Below are positions 17,719 to 26,435 of a stretch of 64,000 nucleotides of DNA, piece by piece. A program made the translations under genes and the position numbers. The stretch's first letter is position 1, and every line of letters starts with the position of its first letter. The stretch comes from Paenibacillus graminis (lineage in GTDB: Bacteria > Bacillota > Bacilli > Paenibacillales > Paenibacillaceae): contig NZ_CP009287.1 in assembly GCF_000758705.1 (NCBI RefSeq), positions 4,402,001-4,466,000 on the forward strand. The letters are read 5' to 3'. The notes beneath the pieces were generated by a model, which worked only from the letters and a program-made list of their open reading frames with translations, had not been told where the DNA came from and did no database searches.

Positions 17719-18492
17719 GTGGAGAAATTCAACTATGCCAAATCGGCAGATATCCTGTCCCTGTCAGCAAGCTTTACCGATTTCACTTACAAAAAGCATT
17801 GCCATGAGGAGTATGCCGTCGGAGTAACCCTGCGCGGGATTCAGCAGTATAACCTGGAAGGCAGCTTGCAGGCTTCTCATAAAAATGGCGTCATGCTGTT
17901 CAACCGTGAACAGTATCATGACGGCAGCTCCTATGACAGGGAGGGCATTGATTATGTAATGCTGTACATCAAACCGGATTTGTTCTCTGAAATCCTCGGG
18001 GGCCAAGAATTGCGCTTCACCTCCCCTATTGTCTACGATGCAGATTTGGCTTCCTGCATCCTAAGCCTGGACCAATCGATCCGTAGCGGTGCAGATGATG
18101 CTTGGTCCAGTGAGCTGTTGTTCAAGCTGGGAGGCCTTGTGTCGAAGACGGAGATCGCCGCACCGAGGAGGAAGAACAATGCTTTTGTGCATAAAGCGAA
18201 AGAAATGATGAACTCCCACATAGATCAAGTGCTGAAGCTGGATGACCTGTGTCAAGAATTCGGCCTGTCCAAATATCAGTTTATCCGTGAGTTCAAAAGC
18301 CATGCCGGCATCTCACCCTATCAATTTTTTCTGAACTGCAAGGTGGAGCGTGCCAAACAGGCCATTGAACGTTCAAGGGATATTTATGCAGCTGTGGCGG
18401 ATTACGGCTTTGCCAATCTGACCCATCTCAACCGGCATTTCAAAAGCATGTTCGGAATTACGGCTTATGAATATATGTCGCAGCTTAGTTAG
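17719..18492 (+). CDS. AraC-family regulator linked to LysE exporter
   Basis: A 257-residue regulator. The N-terminal cupin sensing domain (about 1-140, with HCHEEYAVGVTLRGIQQY) is followed by a double helix-turn-helix (LDDLCQEFGLSKYQFIREFK and YAAVADYGFANLTHLNRHFK). The start is GTG eight bases after GGAGGTG; a TTG at 17704 in the same frame lies before that site and is rejected. It follows the LysE exporter gene in the same direction. Confidence 0.88.
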   Translation: MEKFNYAKSADILSLSASFTDFTYKKHCHEEYAVGVTLRGIQQYNLEGSLQASHKNGVMLFNREQYHDGSSYDREGIDYVMLYIKPDLFSEILGGQELRFTSPIVYDADLASCILSLDQSIRSGADDAWSSELLFKLGGLVSKTEIAAPRRKNNAFVHKAKEMMNSHIDQVLKLDDLCQEFGLSKYQFIREFKSHAGISPYQFFLNCKVERAKQAIERSRDIYAAVADYGFANLTHLNRHFKSMFGITAYEYMSQLS

Positions 18493-18612
18493 CCCCCTGG
18501 GTATCCGGCTCTTAACGTACCCAATCCTAACTCGATTTCTTTAACCAACAGGAACGTCAATTCCTGCTTCATCTGGACTGGAGAATCCTTTAATGAACCC
18601 TTAGGCAATTCC

Positions 18613-18797
18613 AAGTGGAAAAAGGCACACTAATTTATCCGAGTACCCTGTTCTCCGAGTAGTGAAGTGGAAAAAGGTTAACTAATTCGGCTCATTTCGC
18701 TCCTGAAGAGGGAATATGGACTAATTAAGTTTACTTTTTCCACTTCTTTCGCACATTTATTGATTTTGGGGAGAAATAAGTTCCCTTTTTCCACCTT
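18613..18797. repeat. Four copies of a dispersed AAGTGGAAAAAGG...AACTAATT repeat
   Basis: Two direct copies (18613-18636, 18665-18690) and two inverted copies (18720-18745, 18774-18797) share the pattern AAGTGGAAAAAGGNNAACTAATT. The block lies in the 505-bp gap after the AraC gene (18493-18997). The same motif, including its flank, recurs at 43433-43520, so it is a dispersed family rather than a local oddity. Confidence 0.85.
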
Positions 18798-18902
18798 GGT
18801 TGCTCACCCAGTTTCTTCAGATGCTTTTCTTACAACAGTGGACTGCCGCGTGTGCAGGGAAGAATCTACTTAAGGAACGGCCTCCACTATCTACAATTAT
18901 GC

Positions 18903-18959
18903 AAAAAAAAGCCTGTAGGTTTCGAACCCTGATCGGGTACGGTCTACAGGCTTTTTTTT
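18903..18959. terminator. Bidirectional terminator
   Basis: GCCTGTAG and CTACAGGC form a perfect 8-bp stem, with eight A on one side and nine T on the other. It can stop transcription from both the AraC gene (plus) and the lipoprotein gene at 18998 (minus). Confidence 0.88.
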
Positions 18960-18997
18960 AATGAAGATGAAATGATAGCTGTTTATTTGAAGCTGAA

Positions 18998-19558
18998 TTA
19001 TTTAACGGCTGTTTCGCCGGTTACTTTACCTTCGAGGACTGCACTTGTTTTCAGATCATCGCTTTTAAAGTACAGGTTGCCGTCGATTGTTGCTGTTTTG
19101 TCAAGTGTAAATCCTTTGGCTTCTACATAAACGTCACCTTTGATTGTTCCGCCCTGCACTTTGAAGTTTTCACTCTGAACAGTCACCTTAGGAGCAGTCA
19201 GTGTATAGCTGGCAGTGATCTTGTGGTCAGCGTCTTGAGCATACAGAGCCAGTTTGCGGTAAATTGCATTTTCTGCTTTGCCTTTGTCATGGAATTCACC
19301 GGCAACAACCACATCGGTGTCCACGGTCAGGTCATTCAGAATAGCTACGATCCAGTTGCCTTCTGCACTTACTGCTTTGGTGAAAGCATCCGCTTGGTTT
19401 ACGATGGACGCTGTGCTTTGTGCATCTGTAGTTTCAGCCGCTGCACTTGCAGCCGGAGATGCGCTTGCCGCCTCTTTGGCTTTATCATTATTATTTCCAC
19501 AACCCGACAGCAACGCTGCCGCCACACCTGCAACAATAAGTCCTTTTACTAGCTTCAC
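18998..19558 (-). CDS. Lipoprotein with bactofilin-like beta repeat, unknown
   Basis: A 186-residue lipoprotein. The signal is MKLVKGLIVAGVAAALLSGC with the lipobox LSGC, followed by an Ala/Ser-rich linker (about 27-55). The C-terminal half has short repeated strands such as VQGGTIKGDVYVEAKGFTL and ATIDGNLYFKSDDLK, which resemble the right-handed beta-helix rungs of bactofilins (polymer-forming proteins). Whether it polymerises is inference. The start is GTG after GGGGGAATTGTT. Monocistronic with the terminator at 18903. Confidence 0.75.
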   Translation of the reverse strand: MKLVKGLIVAGVAAALLSGCGNNNDKAKEAASASPAASAAAETTDAQSTASIVNQADAFTKAVSAEGNWIVAILNDLTVDTDVVVAGEFHDKGKAENAIYRKLALYAQDADHKITASYTLTAPKVTVQSENFKVQGGTIKGDVYVEAKGFTLDKTATIDGNLYFKSDDLKTSAVLEGKVTGETAVK

Positions 19559-19765
19559 AACAATTCCCCCTGTTTTTTGGTATATTCATAGTATATATTA
19601 AAATTTTAATAATAACAACGTGATGAATTTCACAAATTTGTGTCTATCATTTTTTGATTATACAAATTCGGACTATATGGCAGTGCAGTCGCTTTCATGC
19701 AAAAATTATGTAAGATTTACAGCAGCGACTGACAGTGTTAATCCAAACGGAGCACTTGTCTCAGG

Positions 19766-20464
19766 TTAAGCCATTTCGTCCAGCCGGACACATTTCAGGT
19801 TTCTGGTTTTCAACTGGTTCAGTACTTCCTCCAAAGCCAGCAGCATATAATGAGGGGCATTTCCGTCGGCCCCCAGCGTATCCCCGCTGTCATGCAGCAC
19901 AATGATAGACCCGTCCCTAATACGGTTTAACAGGGTTGAACGCAGGGAAGTCTGACATTTCTCCCGGCTCCAGTCATGTGCCATCAGCGACCACAGCACG
20001 ATCCGGTACTGCTTCAGGCGAAAGAAATCGAACATATTGATCAACCCCCAGGGCGGACGGTAATAATCAGGACGGGTTCCGACAATTGACTCCACAATAT
20101 CTGCAGTCCGCTCCAGATGTCCGTTCCGGATGGTGCCGGGAAGCATAAGCCAGTTGGAGGTATGAATATAATTATGGATGCCAATCTGATGGCCTTCCCG
20201 GTCCATTCGCTTAATCAGCTCGGGATATCGTTCCGCTTGCGAACCAAGGACGAAAAAGGTGGCTTTGACATTATGCAGTGCCAGAAGATCCAGCAATCTG
20301 GGGGTATACTCCGGATGCGGCCCGTCATCAAAGGTGAAAGCCACCTCCTTGGGTGACGTCCCCCGGCGCATGACGCCATACCCGGCCAGCCGCGTAATCA
20401 GACTGGGAACTACCATATATAGAATAAAGATGCTGATGATTCCAATAGTCAAATGTAATAGCAT
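19766..20464 (-). CDS. Polysaccharide deacetylase (NodB/CE4 fold)
   Basis: A 232-residue CE4 enzyme with one N-terminal membrane segment (4-22). The catalytic motifs are TFDDGPHPEYT (motif 1, general base D and metal D), HNYIHTSN (motif 2, metal His pair), YRPPWGLIN (motif 3) and VLHDSGDT (last motif). Such enzymes remove N- or O-acetyl groups from peptidoglycan or other glycans at the outer membrane face. It is 10 bp downstream of a YkoP-like gene on the same strand, an arrangement I recall from other Bacillales. Confidence 0.88.
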   Translation of the reverse strand: MLLHLTIGIISIFILYMVVPSLITRLAGYGVMRRGTSPKEVAFTFDDGPHPEYTPRLLDLLALHNVKATFFVLGSQAERYPELIKRMDREGHQIGIHNYIHTSNWLMLPGTIRNGHLERTADIVESIVGTRPDYYRPPWGLINMFDFFRLKQYRIVLWSLMAHDWSREKCQTSLRSTLLNRIRDGSIIVLHDSGDTLGADGNAPHYMLLALEEVLNQLKTRNLKCVRLDEMA

Positions 20465-20474
20465 AGCTTCTCCT

Positions 20475-21092
20475 TCAAATCGATATTTTTTCTCCTGACA
20501 GCTTCTGCCCGGGAGAAAAACGGTTTTTCAGTGAGGCGCGTGAATGAATCAGCAGCATCGGAACCAGCTTTTCGGTATGTTGACTGACTCTGTGCTTCCC
20601 TTCCGGGTGCAGTGCAGACAGCAGCAGGCGGAGATAAATCGTCGTCATCCGTCTGAAAAATCCCGGCTGCATGGCCTGCTGCTCAAAACCTAGCCCATGC
20701 GTGATCCCCCGGTGCAGCAGCGTGATCCCCAGCAGCGCCTTGACCTGCTTAAATTCTGACTGCGATTCGAAGGCTTCATTAATCTGGCGCATCGATTGAC
20801 GCAGCATTCTTGCCGTGCGCAGTGCAGCCCGGTCTGAACCTTCCGACTGAATCAGCTTCAGGATGCTGCCATTATCAAGGTGCAGCTCTCCTACCCATTC
20901 CCCGTCATGAATGACGGTAGCATCCTGGCATACGATTGCCTGGCCTCTGTGTTTTTTGAGCATTACGCTGCAAATTCCAAAGTGTGAAGTCCCCGCTCCA
21001 CGAAAATGTGAACCCAGTGCAAACACCTTTTCCCAGGCCATCCAGAGCGACTGTACGGTGTTTTTGAGTATTTTAGATTCCAAACCGTTCAC
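20475..21092 (-). CDS. YkoP-like protein
   Basis: A 205-residue cytoplasmic protein without signal or membrane segment. It resembles B. subtilis YkoP-type proteins (VCQDATVIHDGEWVGELHLDN; FESQSEFKQVKALLGITLLH); this recognition is by pattern only. Function unknown, often next to a polysaccharide deacetylase, as here (10 bp). The annotated GTG at 21092 has AGGGGAAG almost touching it; a TTG three codons later is an alternative start. The last 30 residues are basic. Confidence 0.65.
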   Translation of the reverse strand: MNGLESKILKNTVQSLWMAWEKVFALGSHFRGAGTSHFGICSVMLKKHRGQAIVCQDATVIHDGEWVGELHLDNGSILKLIQSEGSDRAALRTARMLRQSMRQINEAFESQSEFKQVKALLGITLLHRGITHGLGFEQQAMQPGFFRRMTTIYLRLLLSALHPEGKHRVSQHTEKLVPMLLIHSRASLKNRFSPGQKLSGEKISI

Positions 21093-21125
21093 CTTCCCCT
21101 AACAACGATTAATAGTTATAATCTC

Positions 21126-21299
21126 TTATCTTGTCTCCTTTGTTTGACGCTTCACGCTGATGATTCCCTGCCCGCTAATTAAAAAAATGAAAATGACCAG
21201 AATCATGAAGGCAAACATTGCAAGATTGGCAAGGGCTGCACCTCTTAGCATCCCTGCCAGCTTGTTCTTACGGATTTCCCATTGTATCAGCTTAAGATG
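21126..21299 (-). pseudogene. 58-codon stub of an ABC transporter permease
   Basis: The frame overlaps the end of the ATPase gene by 8 bp and reads LKLIQWEIRKNKLAGMLRG, one hydrophobic helix (ANLAMFAFMILVIFIFLI), then directly GIISVKRQTKETR and a stop. The first part matches the N-terminus, and the last part the extreme C-terminus, of the BcrB-like permeases that normally follow this ATPase. The central five or so helices are missing and no start codon is present in frame. Confidence 0.7.
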
Positions 21300-22206
21300 C
21301 CCTTCCCCCCATCAGTTCCACAAAATAATCTTCCAGCGAATGATTCTTTTTACTCAAGCTTTCCAGCTCCACGCCCGCTTCTATCAGTGCTTTATTCAGC
21401 TCAAGCTGCTGTACGGCATCGTAAATGCGGATCTTCCGGGAACCCAGCACCTTGAAGTTGGTGAGGCCCAGCTTGTGCTCCAGCACATACACCGCTTTGC
21501 TGCTCTCTCCGGTAATCAGTTCGATGTATTGCGTGTTCTTGCTCCGGATCCTATCCATCGCCACTTCCTCCAGCAAAATTCCGTCACGGATCATGCCGAT
21601 GGTATCGGCAACCTGTTCCATCTCCCCCAGAATGTGGCTGGAGATCAGCAGCGTCATTCCATATTCCCGGCTCAGCATGCGGAACACTTCACGCAGCTCC
21701 TTGATACCCATGGGGTCCAGTCCGTTGATCGGCTCATCCAGAATGAGCAGCTCCGGTTTAGTCATTACCGCCCGGGCAATGCCCAGCCGCTGCTTCATCC
21801 CCAGGGAGAACTGCTTGACCGGCTTTTTGTCCACACCCCTCAGCTTGACCAGCTCCAGCGCTTCTTCCATGGCCTTCGCATCGTAGTACCCCATATACTC
21901 CCCGTGCAGCTGGAGGTTTTCTCTCGCCGTCAGTTTGTCGTAGAACACCGGATATTCAATAATGCTGCCCATACGCTTCAGCATTTCATAGGAATGGTCT
22001 GTCATGCTCGCTCCAAAAAATTCGATATACCCCTCTGTCGGCTTTACCAGATTGGTGATCATTTTCAATACCGTAGTTTTGCCCGCTCCGTTTGGTCCCA
22101 GGAACCCGTAAATTTCGCCTTGCTTAATGTTCATGTTCACACCGCTAACAACCTCTTTGCCTTGATACTCCTTGGTTAACTCCCATGTCCGCAATATAGT
22201 GGTCAT
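21292..22206 (-). CDS. BcrA-type ABC transporter ATP-binding protein, orphaned
   Basis: A 304-residue ABC ATPase with Walker A GPNGAGKTT (about 37-45), the signature FSLGMKQRLGIARA, Walker B LLILDEPINGLDP and the H-loop SSHI. The long C-terminal part is typical of BcrA/YtrB-like proteins that energise antibiotic or solute export through a separate permease. Here the permease that should follow is reduced to a stub (21126-21299), so the ATPase is probably non-functional or works with a permease elsewhere. The ORF itself is intact. Confidence 0.9.
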   Translation of the reverse strand: MTTILRTWELTKEYQGKEVVSGVNMNIKQGEIYGFLGPNGAGKTTVLKMITNLVKPTEGYIEFFGASMTDHSYEMLKRMGSIIEYPVFYDKLTARENLQLHGEYMGYYDAKAMEEALELVKLRGVDKKPVKQFSLGMKQRLGIARAVMTKPELLILDEPINGLDPMGIKELREVFRMLSREYGMTLLISSHILGEMEQVADTIGMIRDGILLEEVAMDRIRSKNTQYIELITGESSKAVYVLEHKLGLTNFKVLGSRKIRIYDAVQQLELNKALIEAGVELESLSKKNHSLEDYFVELMGGRAS

Positions 22207-22431
22207 TCCGTTATCCCCTTTAGCTTCTTCGTTTTTTTCTAGTTCTTATTGTAAACAGCGGAATTTTCTTTTTTATTACCGGAATCTTACGAAATTCTTA
22301 AGCTGCAACAAACAACGGATTAGATAATTCTTCCTGAGTACACTCCGAGAAGCTGATATCCTAAATGCTGCCAAGCGGGACCTTTGCATGGAAGCTGCTT
22401 GGTTATTGCGGGAATCCCAACATTCAAATGT

Positions 22432-22472
22432 AAAAAAAGGCAACTCAGCGAGGTTCGCGGAGTTGCCTTTTT
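22432..22472. terminator. Bidirectional terminator before the DHA2 pump gene end
   Basis: GGCAACTC/GAGTTGCC with an inner GCGA/TCGC pair, flanked by seven A and five T. On the minus strand it ends the MFS gene at 22501. Confidence 0.85.
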
Positions 22473-22500
22473 GTGGAAAAACTAGAGAGATGATATGTTG

Positions 22501-23967
22501 TTACCGGACAGGCGCCAGTTCCTGATCACCTGTCTCCACGTTCCCCGTCTTCTTAATAAAGAATGAAAGAACCAGCCCGATTCCTCCGAAAATAATAACA
22601 GCCAGATAAGCATCGTTCATTCCGGAAATGGAGGCTTCCAGCAGCAAATGCCGTGGATCGCCTGAGACTCCGGCAGCTGTTATATCTGCCAGATGTAACT
22701 GGGTACGATTCGTTAAAACCGTGACCAGAAGTGACGTTCCAATTGCACCCGCTACCTGCTTCACAGTGTTGGCGATTGCCGTCCCATGCGCATTCATAGC
22801 TTCCGGGAGCTGATTCAGTCCTGCGGTTGTAACCGGCATCAGAAAGAGAGCCATTCCGAGCCGTCTTCCGGTGGACATCAGCAGAAGATATTTGTAACTC
22901 GTAGAATCTGTAAGGCGGATGAAACCAAATGTGGTCAGAATCGTTATCAGAATGCCGATTATGGACAGCCACTTGGCCCCAAAGCGGTCGAACATTCTAC
23001 CGGCGAGCGGCATCATCACGCCCATCAGCAGTGCACCCGGAAGCATCAGCAGCCCCGAATCGAGCGCGGAGTAGCCTCTCATATTCTGCAGGTACAGGGG
23101 AAGCAGCATCATATCTGCGTACATGACCACGGTTACCGCGATATTAATTAAGGTGGTCAGCGTGAACATGTTGTATTTGAAGGCTTTTAACTCCAGAAGC
23201 GGATTACTGCCGGTCAGCTGCCGCCAAGTGAACAGAATGAGCAGAACCACACCTGAAGCAAGGGTTGAAACCACTTCAGCGCTTGACCAGCCAATGCTTC
23301 CCGCCCGGCTGAAGCCGTACAGCAATGTCCCGAAGCCCAGGGTTGACAAAATGAGGCCCCAGACATCCAGTTTGGGATGGGTCCGTTCTGTCACGTTTTT
23401 TAAATAAAACCAGGCCAGAACCACCACTAATGCGGCAAAAGGAATGATGACATAGAAGAGTGACCGCCAGGAATAATGATCCAGTATATAGCCTGCATAG
23501 GTTGGCCCGATTGCCGGAGCGAAGATGATGGCAAAGCCGATCATTCCCATCGCTCCCCCACGCTTCTCTACAGGGTATATTGCCAGAACAACATTCATCA
23601 ACAGCGGCATAATAATTCCTGCCCCGGCAGCCTGGATCAGACGTCCTGCCAGCAGCATTCCGAAATTTGGGGCCGCACCGGCGAGAACTGAACCGCCCAG
23701 GAAAATTAGCATTGCCGACAGGAACAGCTCACGGGTCGTGAAGCGCTGCATAAAATAAGCGGTCACAGGAATAAAGACCCCGTTAACCAGCATATACCCG
23801 GTGGTCAGCCACTGGGCTGTAGCCGCCGATATCTGAAAATCTCCCATCAGCTCAGGTGTAGCCACACTCATAAGGGTCTGATTCAGCACAGCGATAAACG
23901 CGCCGAGAATCATGACAAACAGCAGCGGGCCTTTTTGTATTGGGGTTGGTTTGTTGCTTGTACTCAT
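22501..23967 (-). CDS. DHA2-family MFS drug efflux transporter
   Basis: A 488-residue proton-driven exporter of the EmrB/QacA family with 14 predicted helices. Family marks are VLNQTLMSVATPEL in helix 1, the loop LAGRLIQAAGAGIIMPL and motif C in helix 5 (GFAIIFAPAIGPTYAGYIL). GAGG lies about ten bases before the ATG at 23967; a GTG two codons upstream is possible. The TetR gene at 24134 lies upstream on the same strand with about 165 bp between. This neighbourhood suggests control by that repressor. Substrates unknown. Confidence 0.88.
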   Translation of the reverse strand: MSTSNKPTPIQKGPLLFVMILGAFIAVLNQTLMSVATPELMGDFQISAATAQWLTTGYMLVNGVFIPVTAYFMQRFTTRELFLSAMLIFLGGSVLAGAAPNFGMLLAGRLIQAAGAGIIMPLLMNVVLAIYPVEKRGGAMGMIGFAIIFAPAIGPTYAGYILDHYSWRSLFYVIIPFAALVVVLAWFYLKNVTERTHPKLDVWGLILSTLGFGTLLYGFSRAGSIGWSSAEVVSTLASGVVLLILFTWRQLTGSNPLLELKAFKYNMFTLTTLINIAVTVVMYADMMLLPLYLQNMRGYSALDSGLLMLPGALLMGVMMPLAGRMFDRFGAKWLSIIGILITILTTFGFIRLTDSTSYKYLLLMSTGRRLGMALFLMPVTTAGLNQLPEAMNAHGTAIANTVKQVAGAIGTSLLVTVLTNRTQLHLADITAAGVSGDPRHLLLEASISGMNDAYLAVIIFGGIGLVLSFFIKKTGNVETGDQELAPVR

Positions 23968-24133
23968 CTCCACTCATCCTCTAAACAAAAAAGTAGCACG
24001 ACGTCGTGGAATCAGTGTACTGCCATGTCCCCCAAATGACAAAACACAATATTCTGCAAACTGTCTGTTATCAGACACTCTGGGAAATAGTGCCGATTAT
24101 TCTTCAATTTTTATCCCGCAAAGACTTAATTGG

Positions 24134-24742
24134 CTATTCAGGCCGGCGGTTCAGCGCGGTCAGCAGCGGGCCGTCGCGGACAAGGCGGGTTAAGATCAGC
24201 GCCACTTGCTCCGGGGGGAGTGTTCTCCCCGATTCAAACCAGTGCCGGATGACCCCAAAATGAGCTGAACTGAAATAAGCGACAATATAATCGTCCGGGA
24301 CCGCCAAGGCGTCCGGGTTCATGGCCTGCCGGGGCAGCTTCTCATACATGCGGCTTTGAATCAGTGTTCGCAGTCTTTTTCCAAATGAGGTCCCTTCCTG
24401 GGCGAAAAAAATAGCAAAAAACCGGTGCCGCTCGTTCATAAAGCGGATAAATTCCACAATCGAGGGAAAAGGCTCTTCAACACTCCCGCTGCCGAGCAGC
24501 TGTTCAGGTATGCTCTGTGCCGGCAGAGCATCCATCTCTTCTATAATCTGATCCTCCATTTTCTCCATCAGATCATAAATATCCTGATAATGCAGATAGA
24601 AGGTGCCGCGGTTAATCCCTGCCTTGGAGGTCAGACTTCTGACATTCACACCTTCCAGCCCTTTCTCGTCAACAAGTGACAGAAAAGCTTCATCGATCAG
24701 TTTCTTAGTGCGGATCACCCGCAGATCAGCAGCTTTTTCCAT
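24134..24742 (-). CDS. TetR-family regulator
   Basis: A 202-residue regulator. The DNA-binding part (VNVRSLTSKAGINRGTFYLH) is at about 34-53, and the C-terminal domain is of the TetR_C_7/YxaF-like helical type. GGAGG sits six bases before the ATG. It is divergent from the SDR gene at 24884. The perfect inverted repeat at 24780-24796 lies between them just upstream of the SDR promoter, so self- and SDR-control are likely, and the DHA2 pump downstream may be part of the regulon. Confidence 0.87.
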   Translation of the reverse strand: MEKAADLRVIRTKKLIDEAFLSLVDEKGLEGVNVRSLTSKAGINRGTFYLHYQDIYDLMEKMEDQIIEEMDALPAQSIPEQLLGSGSVEEPFPSIVEFIRFMNERHRFFAIFFAQEGTSFGKRLRTLIQSRMYEKLPRQAMNPDALAVPDDYIVAYFSSAHFGVIRHWFESGRTLPPEQVALILTRLVRDGPLLTALNRRPE

Positions 24743-24779
24743 AAAGCTCCTCCATTTCTTCCACTTTAACCTTAATGAA

Positions 24780-24829
24780 CACTATTCAAAATAGTGATTA
24801 TTGTAAGTGTATTTTACCCTGATTATAAT
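24780..24829 (+). promoter_or_regulatory. TetR operator and sigma-A promoter for the SDR gene
   Basis: CACTATT-CAA-AATAGTG is a perfect 7-bp inverted repeat (24780-24796). Five bases on, TTGTAA (24801-24806) and TATAAT (24824-24829) form a promoter with the ideal 17-bp spacer. The arrangement, repressor site abutting the -35 element, is strong evidence for regulation by the divergent TetR protein. Confidence 0.72.
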
Positions 24830-24883
24830 AAACGCATGGTTCATAAATCAACACATTGTTCATTATACGAAGGAGGAAACAGC

Positions 24884-25711
24884 ATGTTAAATCATAAAAC
24901 AGCTGTCATTACCGGGGCATCCAGCGGCATTGGACGCGCCATCGCCACCCAGCTCGCAGCGCAAGGTGTACATGTATTCATCACTGGAAGAAGCCGGGAA
25001 CAGCTTGAAGAGGTGAAATCACAAATCGGACAGGCAGGCGGACAAGCAACCTGCAGCGCATTTGATCTCCGGGATACCGGCAGGCTGCAGGATTTCATCC
25101 GCCAGGCCCAGACGCAGACCGGTCATCTGGATATTATGGTCAACAATGCCGGTCTGCATATCCACGGGAATATTGTCGATACGAAGGTGGAGGACTGGCG
25201 GGAAATGATCGATGTCAACATCGTGGCGCTCCTGGCCGGCTCGCAGGCAGCTGTCCAGGCCATGCGGCTGAATGAAGGCGGCGCCCCAGGCCATATTATT
25301 AATATTTCCTCAGGCAACGCCTACGAACCGGGACGGGATTTCTACAGCGCCACCAAACATATGGTGAATGCGATCGGACAGGCCTTGACACGGGAGCTGG
25401 CCCAAGAACCGATTCAGATAACAACGGTTCTACCCGGCGCTGTAGCCACCAACTTTGGACGAAACCTTGAACCGGAGGCGGTCGTTCAGCTTGCCCGCAA
25501 GCTGGGGATGGAGGTCGAATACAAGCAGGGGGACCATCTGCCGGAAGAGCTGATTGCACGGATTCGCGGGGCGATGGGGCAGACCTTTTTGAGTGGCGAT
25601 GATATCGCCAGAGCCGTAGTCTACGCACTGCAGCAGCCGCAGAACGTAGTGGTCCGGGAGCTGTATCTGACTGCGCCGAATGTGTACCTCGGCAACGATT
25701 TTTCCATGTAG
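24884..25711 (+). CDS. SDR-family oxidoreductase
   Basis: A 275-residue classical [11 protein letters not shown] (11-18), NNAGLH, the catalytic S in INISSGNAYE and YSATK (the family's YxxxK). TGRSR after beta-2 suggests NADP. The start is the ATG after AAGGAGGAAACAGC; a longer frame reaches back through the promoter and is not used. Followed by a strong terminator. The neighbouring DHA2 pump and TetR suggest a detoxification module, by inference. Confidence 0.9.
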   Translation: MLNHKTAVITGASSGIGRAIATQLAAQGVHVFITGRSREQLEEVKSQIGQAGGQATCSAFDLRDTGRLQDFIRQAQTQTGHLDIMVNNAGLHIHGNIVDTKVEDWREMIDVNIVALLAGSQAAVQAMRLNEGGAPGHIINISSGNAYEPGRDFYSATKHMVNAIGQALTRELAQEPIQITTVLPGAVATNFGRNLEPEAVVQLARKLGMEVEYKQGDHLPEELIARIRGAMGQTFLSGDDIARAVVYALQQPQNVVVRELYLTAPNVYLGNDFSM

Positions 25712-25726
25712 CCTGCAGCATAAATA

Positions 25727-25770
25727 AGCCGCCTATCCCACTAAATCGCGGGTTAGGCGGCTTTGTTTTT
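25727..25770 (+). terminator. Terminator after the SDR gene
   Basis: AGCCGCCTA pairs with TAGGCGGCT and is followed by TTGTTTTT. Confidence 0.85.
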
Positions 25771-25785
25771 CCAGATGCTCAAGTC

Positions 25786-26031
25786 CTATTGATGTTTGCT
25801 CTTGATCTCAAAGCTGCGGACCTTCATCCATTTCCCGGCCACAAATTCATCGATGGTCCCGGTTTTGGTTCTGACGCAGAATTTATGCTGGGTCTTTCTG
25901 TCAAAGCCCGTAGCTTCATAGAGCAAATCATCGCCTGCCTGTCCCTTGTAATAGACCTGCTTCAGGCCAAGCCTGTTCAGCAGCTCCAGCTTTACACTCT
26001 CTATATACGTGCGCGAATACTCTTTTGACAT
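25786..26031 (-). CDS. Small cytoplasmic protein, unknown
   Basis: An 81-residue protein starting MSKEYSRTYIESVKLEL. AGGAGG seven bases upstream sets this start against an earlier ATG at 26055. It is soluble, mildly basic and without known motifs; an N-terminal helix is followed by a beta-rich part (KFCVRTKTGTIDEFVAGKW). It is convergent with the SDR gene; the terminator at 25727 lies between the two stops. Confidence 0.68.
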   Translation of the reverse strand: MSKEYSRTYIESVKLELLNRLGLKQVYYKGQAGDDLLYEATGFDRKTQHKFCVRTKTGTIDEFVAGKWMKVRSFEIKSKHQ

Positions 26032-26154
26032 CCCTGTTCCTCCTGCGGCATTCATCTACAGACCATTCTACACTTAAACTTTGCAAAATGGCAGTCCCAC
26101 TATACCATATAGAATGAACTTGAGATCACGAGTCTTCCCATTAATAATAGTGAA

Positions 26155-26353
26155 TTTTTCCATGGATGCACTTTGTGCAATAGAATACTTATTGTTCTGC
26201 GCTGAATCGCATTCTGCTGTATTTCGTGCAACAGATTTCCGGATTTTGTATCCGGAAACTACGCTAAATGCGCCGGACAATTCGGCGAACTCCGGATGGG
26301 TATAGCCCTTTGTACTCATACAAAGCTGCCCGGATTTGCTCCGGGCAGTTTTT
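26155..26353 (+). ncRNA. Candidate structured small RNA ending in a strong terminator
   Basis: Between two genes on opposite strands, four hairpins follow one another: tgcac-ttt-gtgca (26167-26179), tttccggat-tttgt-atccggaaa (26236-26258), cgccg-gacaatt-cggcg (about 26271-26287) and the terminator ctgcccgga/tccgggcag with five T (26326-26353). No plus-strand gene precedes this terminator, because the SDR gene has its own at 25727. An independent transcript is the simplest reading. It could also be a leader of the gene at 26436. No known RNA family recognised. Confidence 0.4.
26326..26353 (+). terminator. Orphan intrinsic terminator
   Basis: Perfect 9-bp GC-rich stem ctgcccgga/tccgggcag, loop ttgc-type, then TTTTT. 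No coding gene upstream in this orientation uses it. Confidence 0.85.
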
Positions 26354-26435
26354 ACTATGATGCGGATTGTCCGCAAGCCTATTGGGGTATTATATGAACC
26401 AATGGTATGATACGTCTTATGAAAGGATGAGCCGG

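Noticed and set aside
21160..22179. 339-residue plus-strand open frame
   Set aside because: It is the antisense shadow of the intact ABC ATPase at 21292-22206, which has full Walker and signature motifs.
26074..26376. 100-residue minus-strand frame
   Set aside because: No ribosome site, no family, and it covers the hairpin-rich stretch on the opposite strand.
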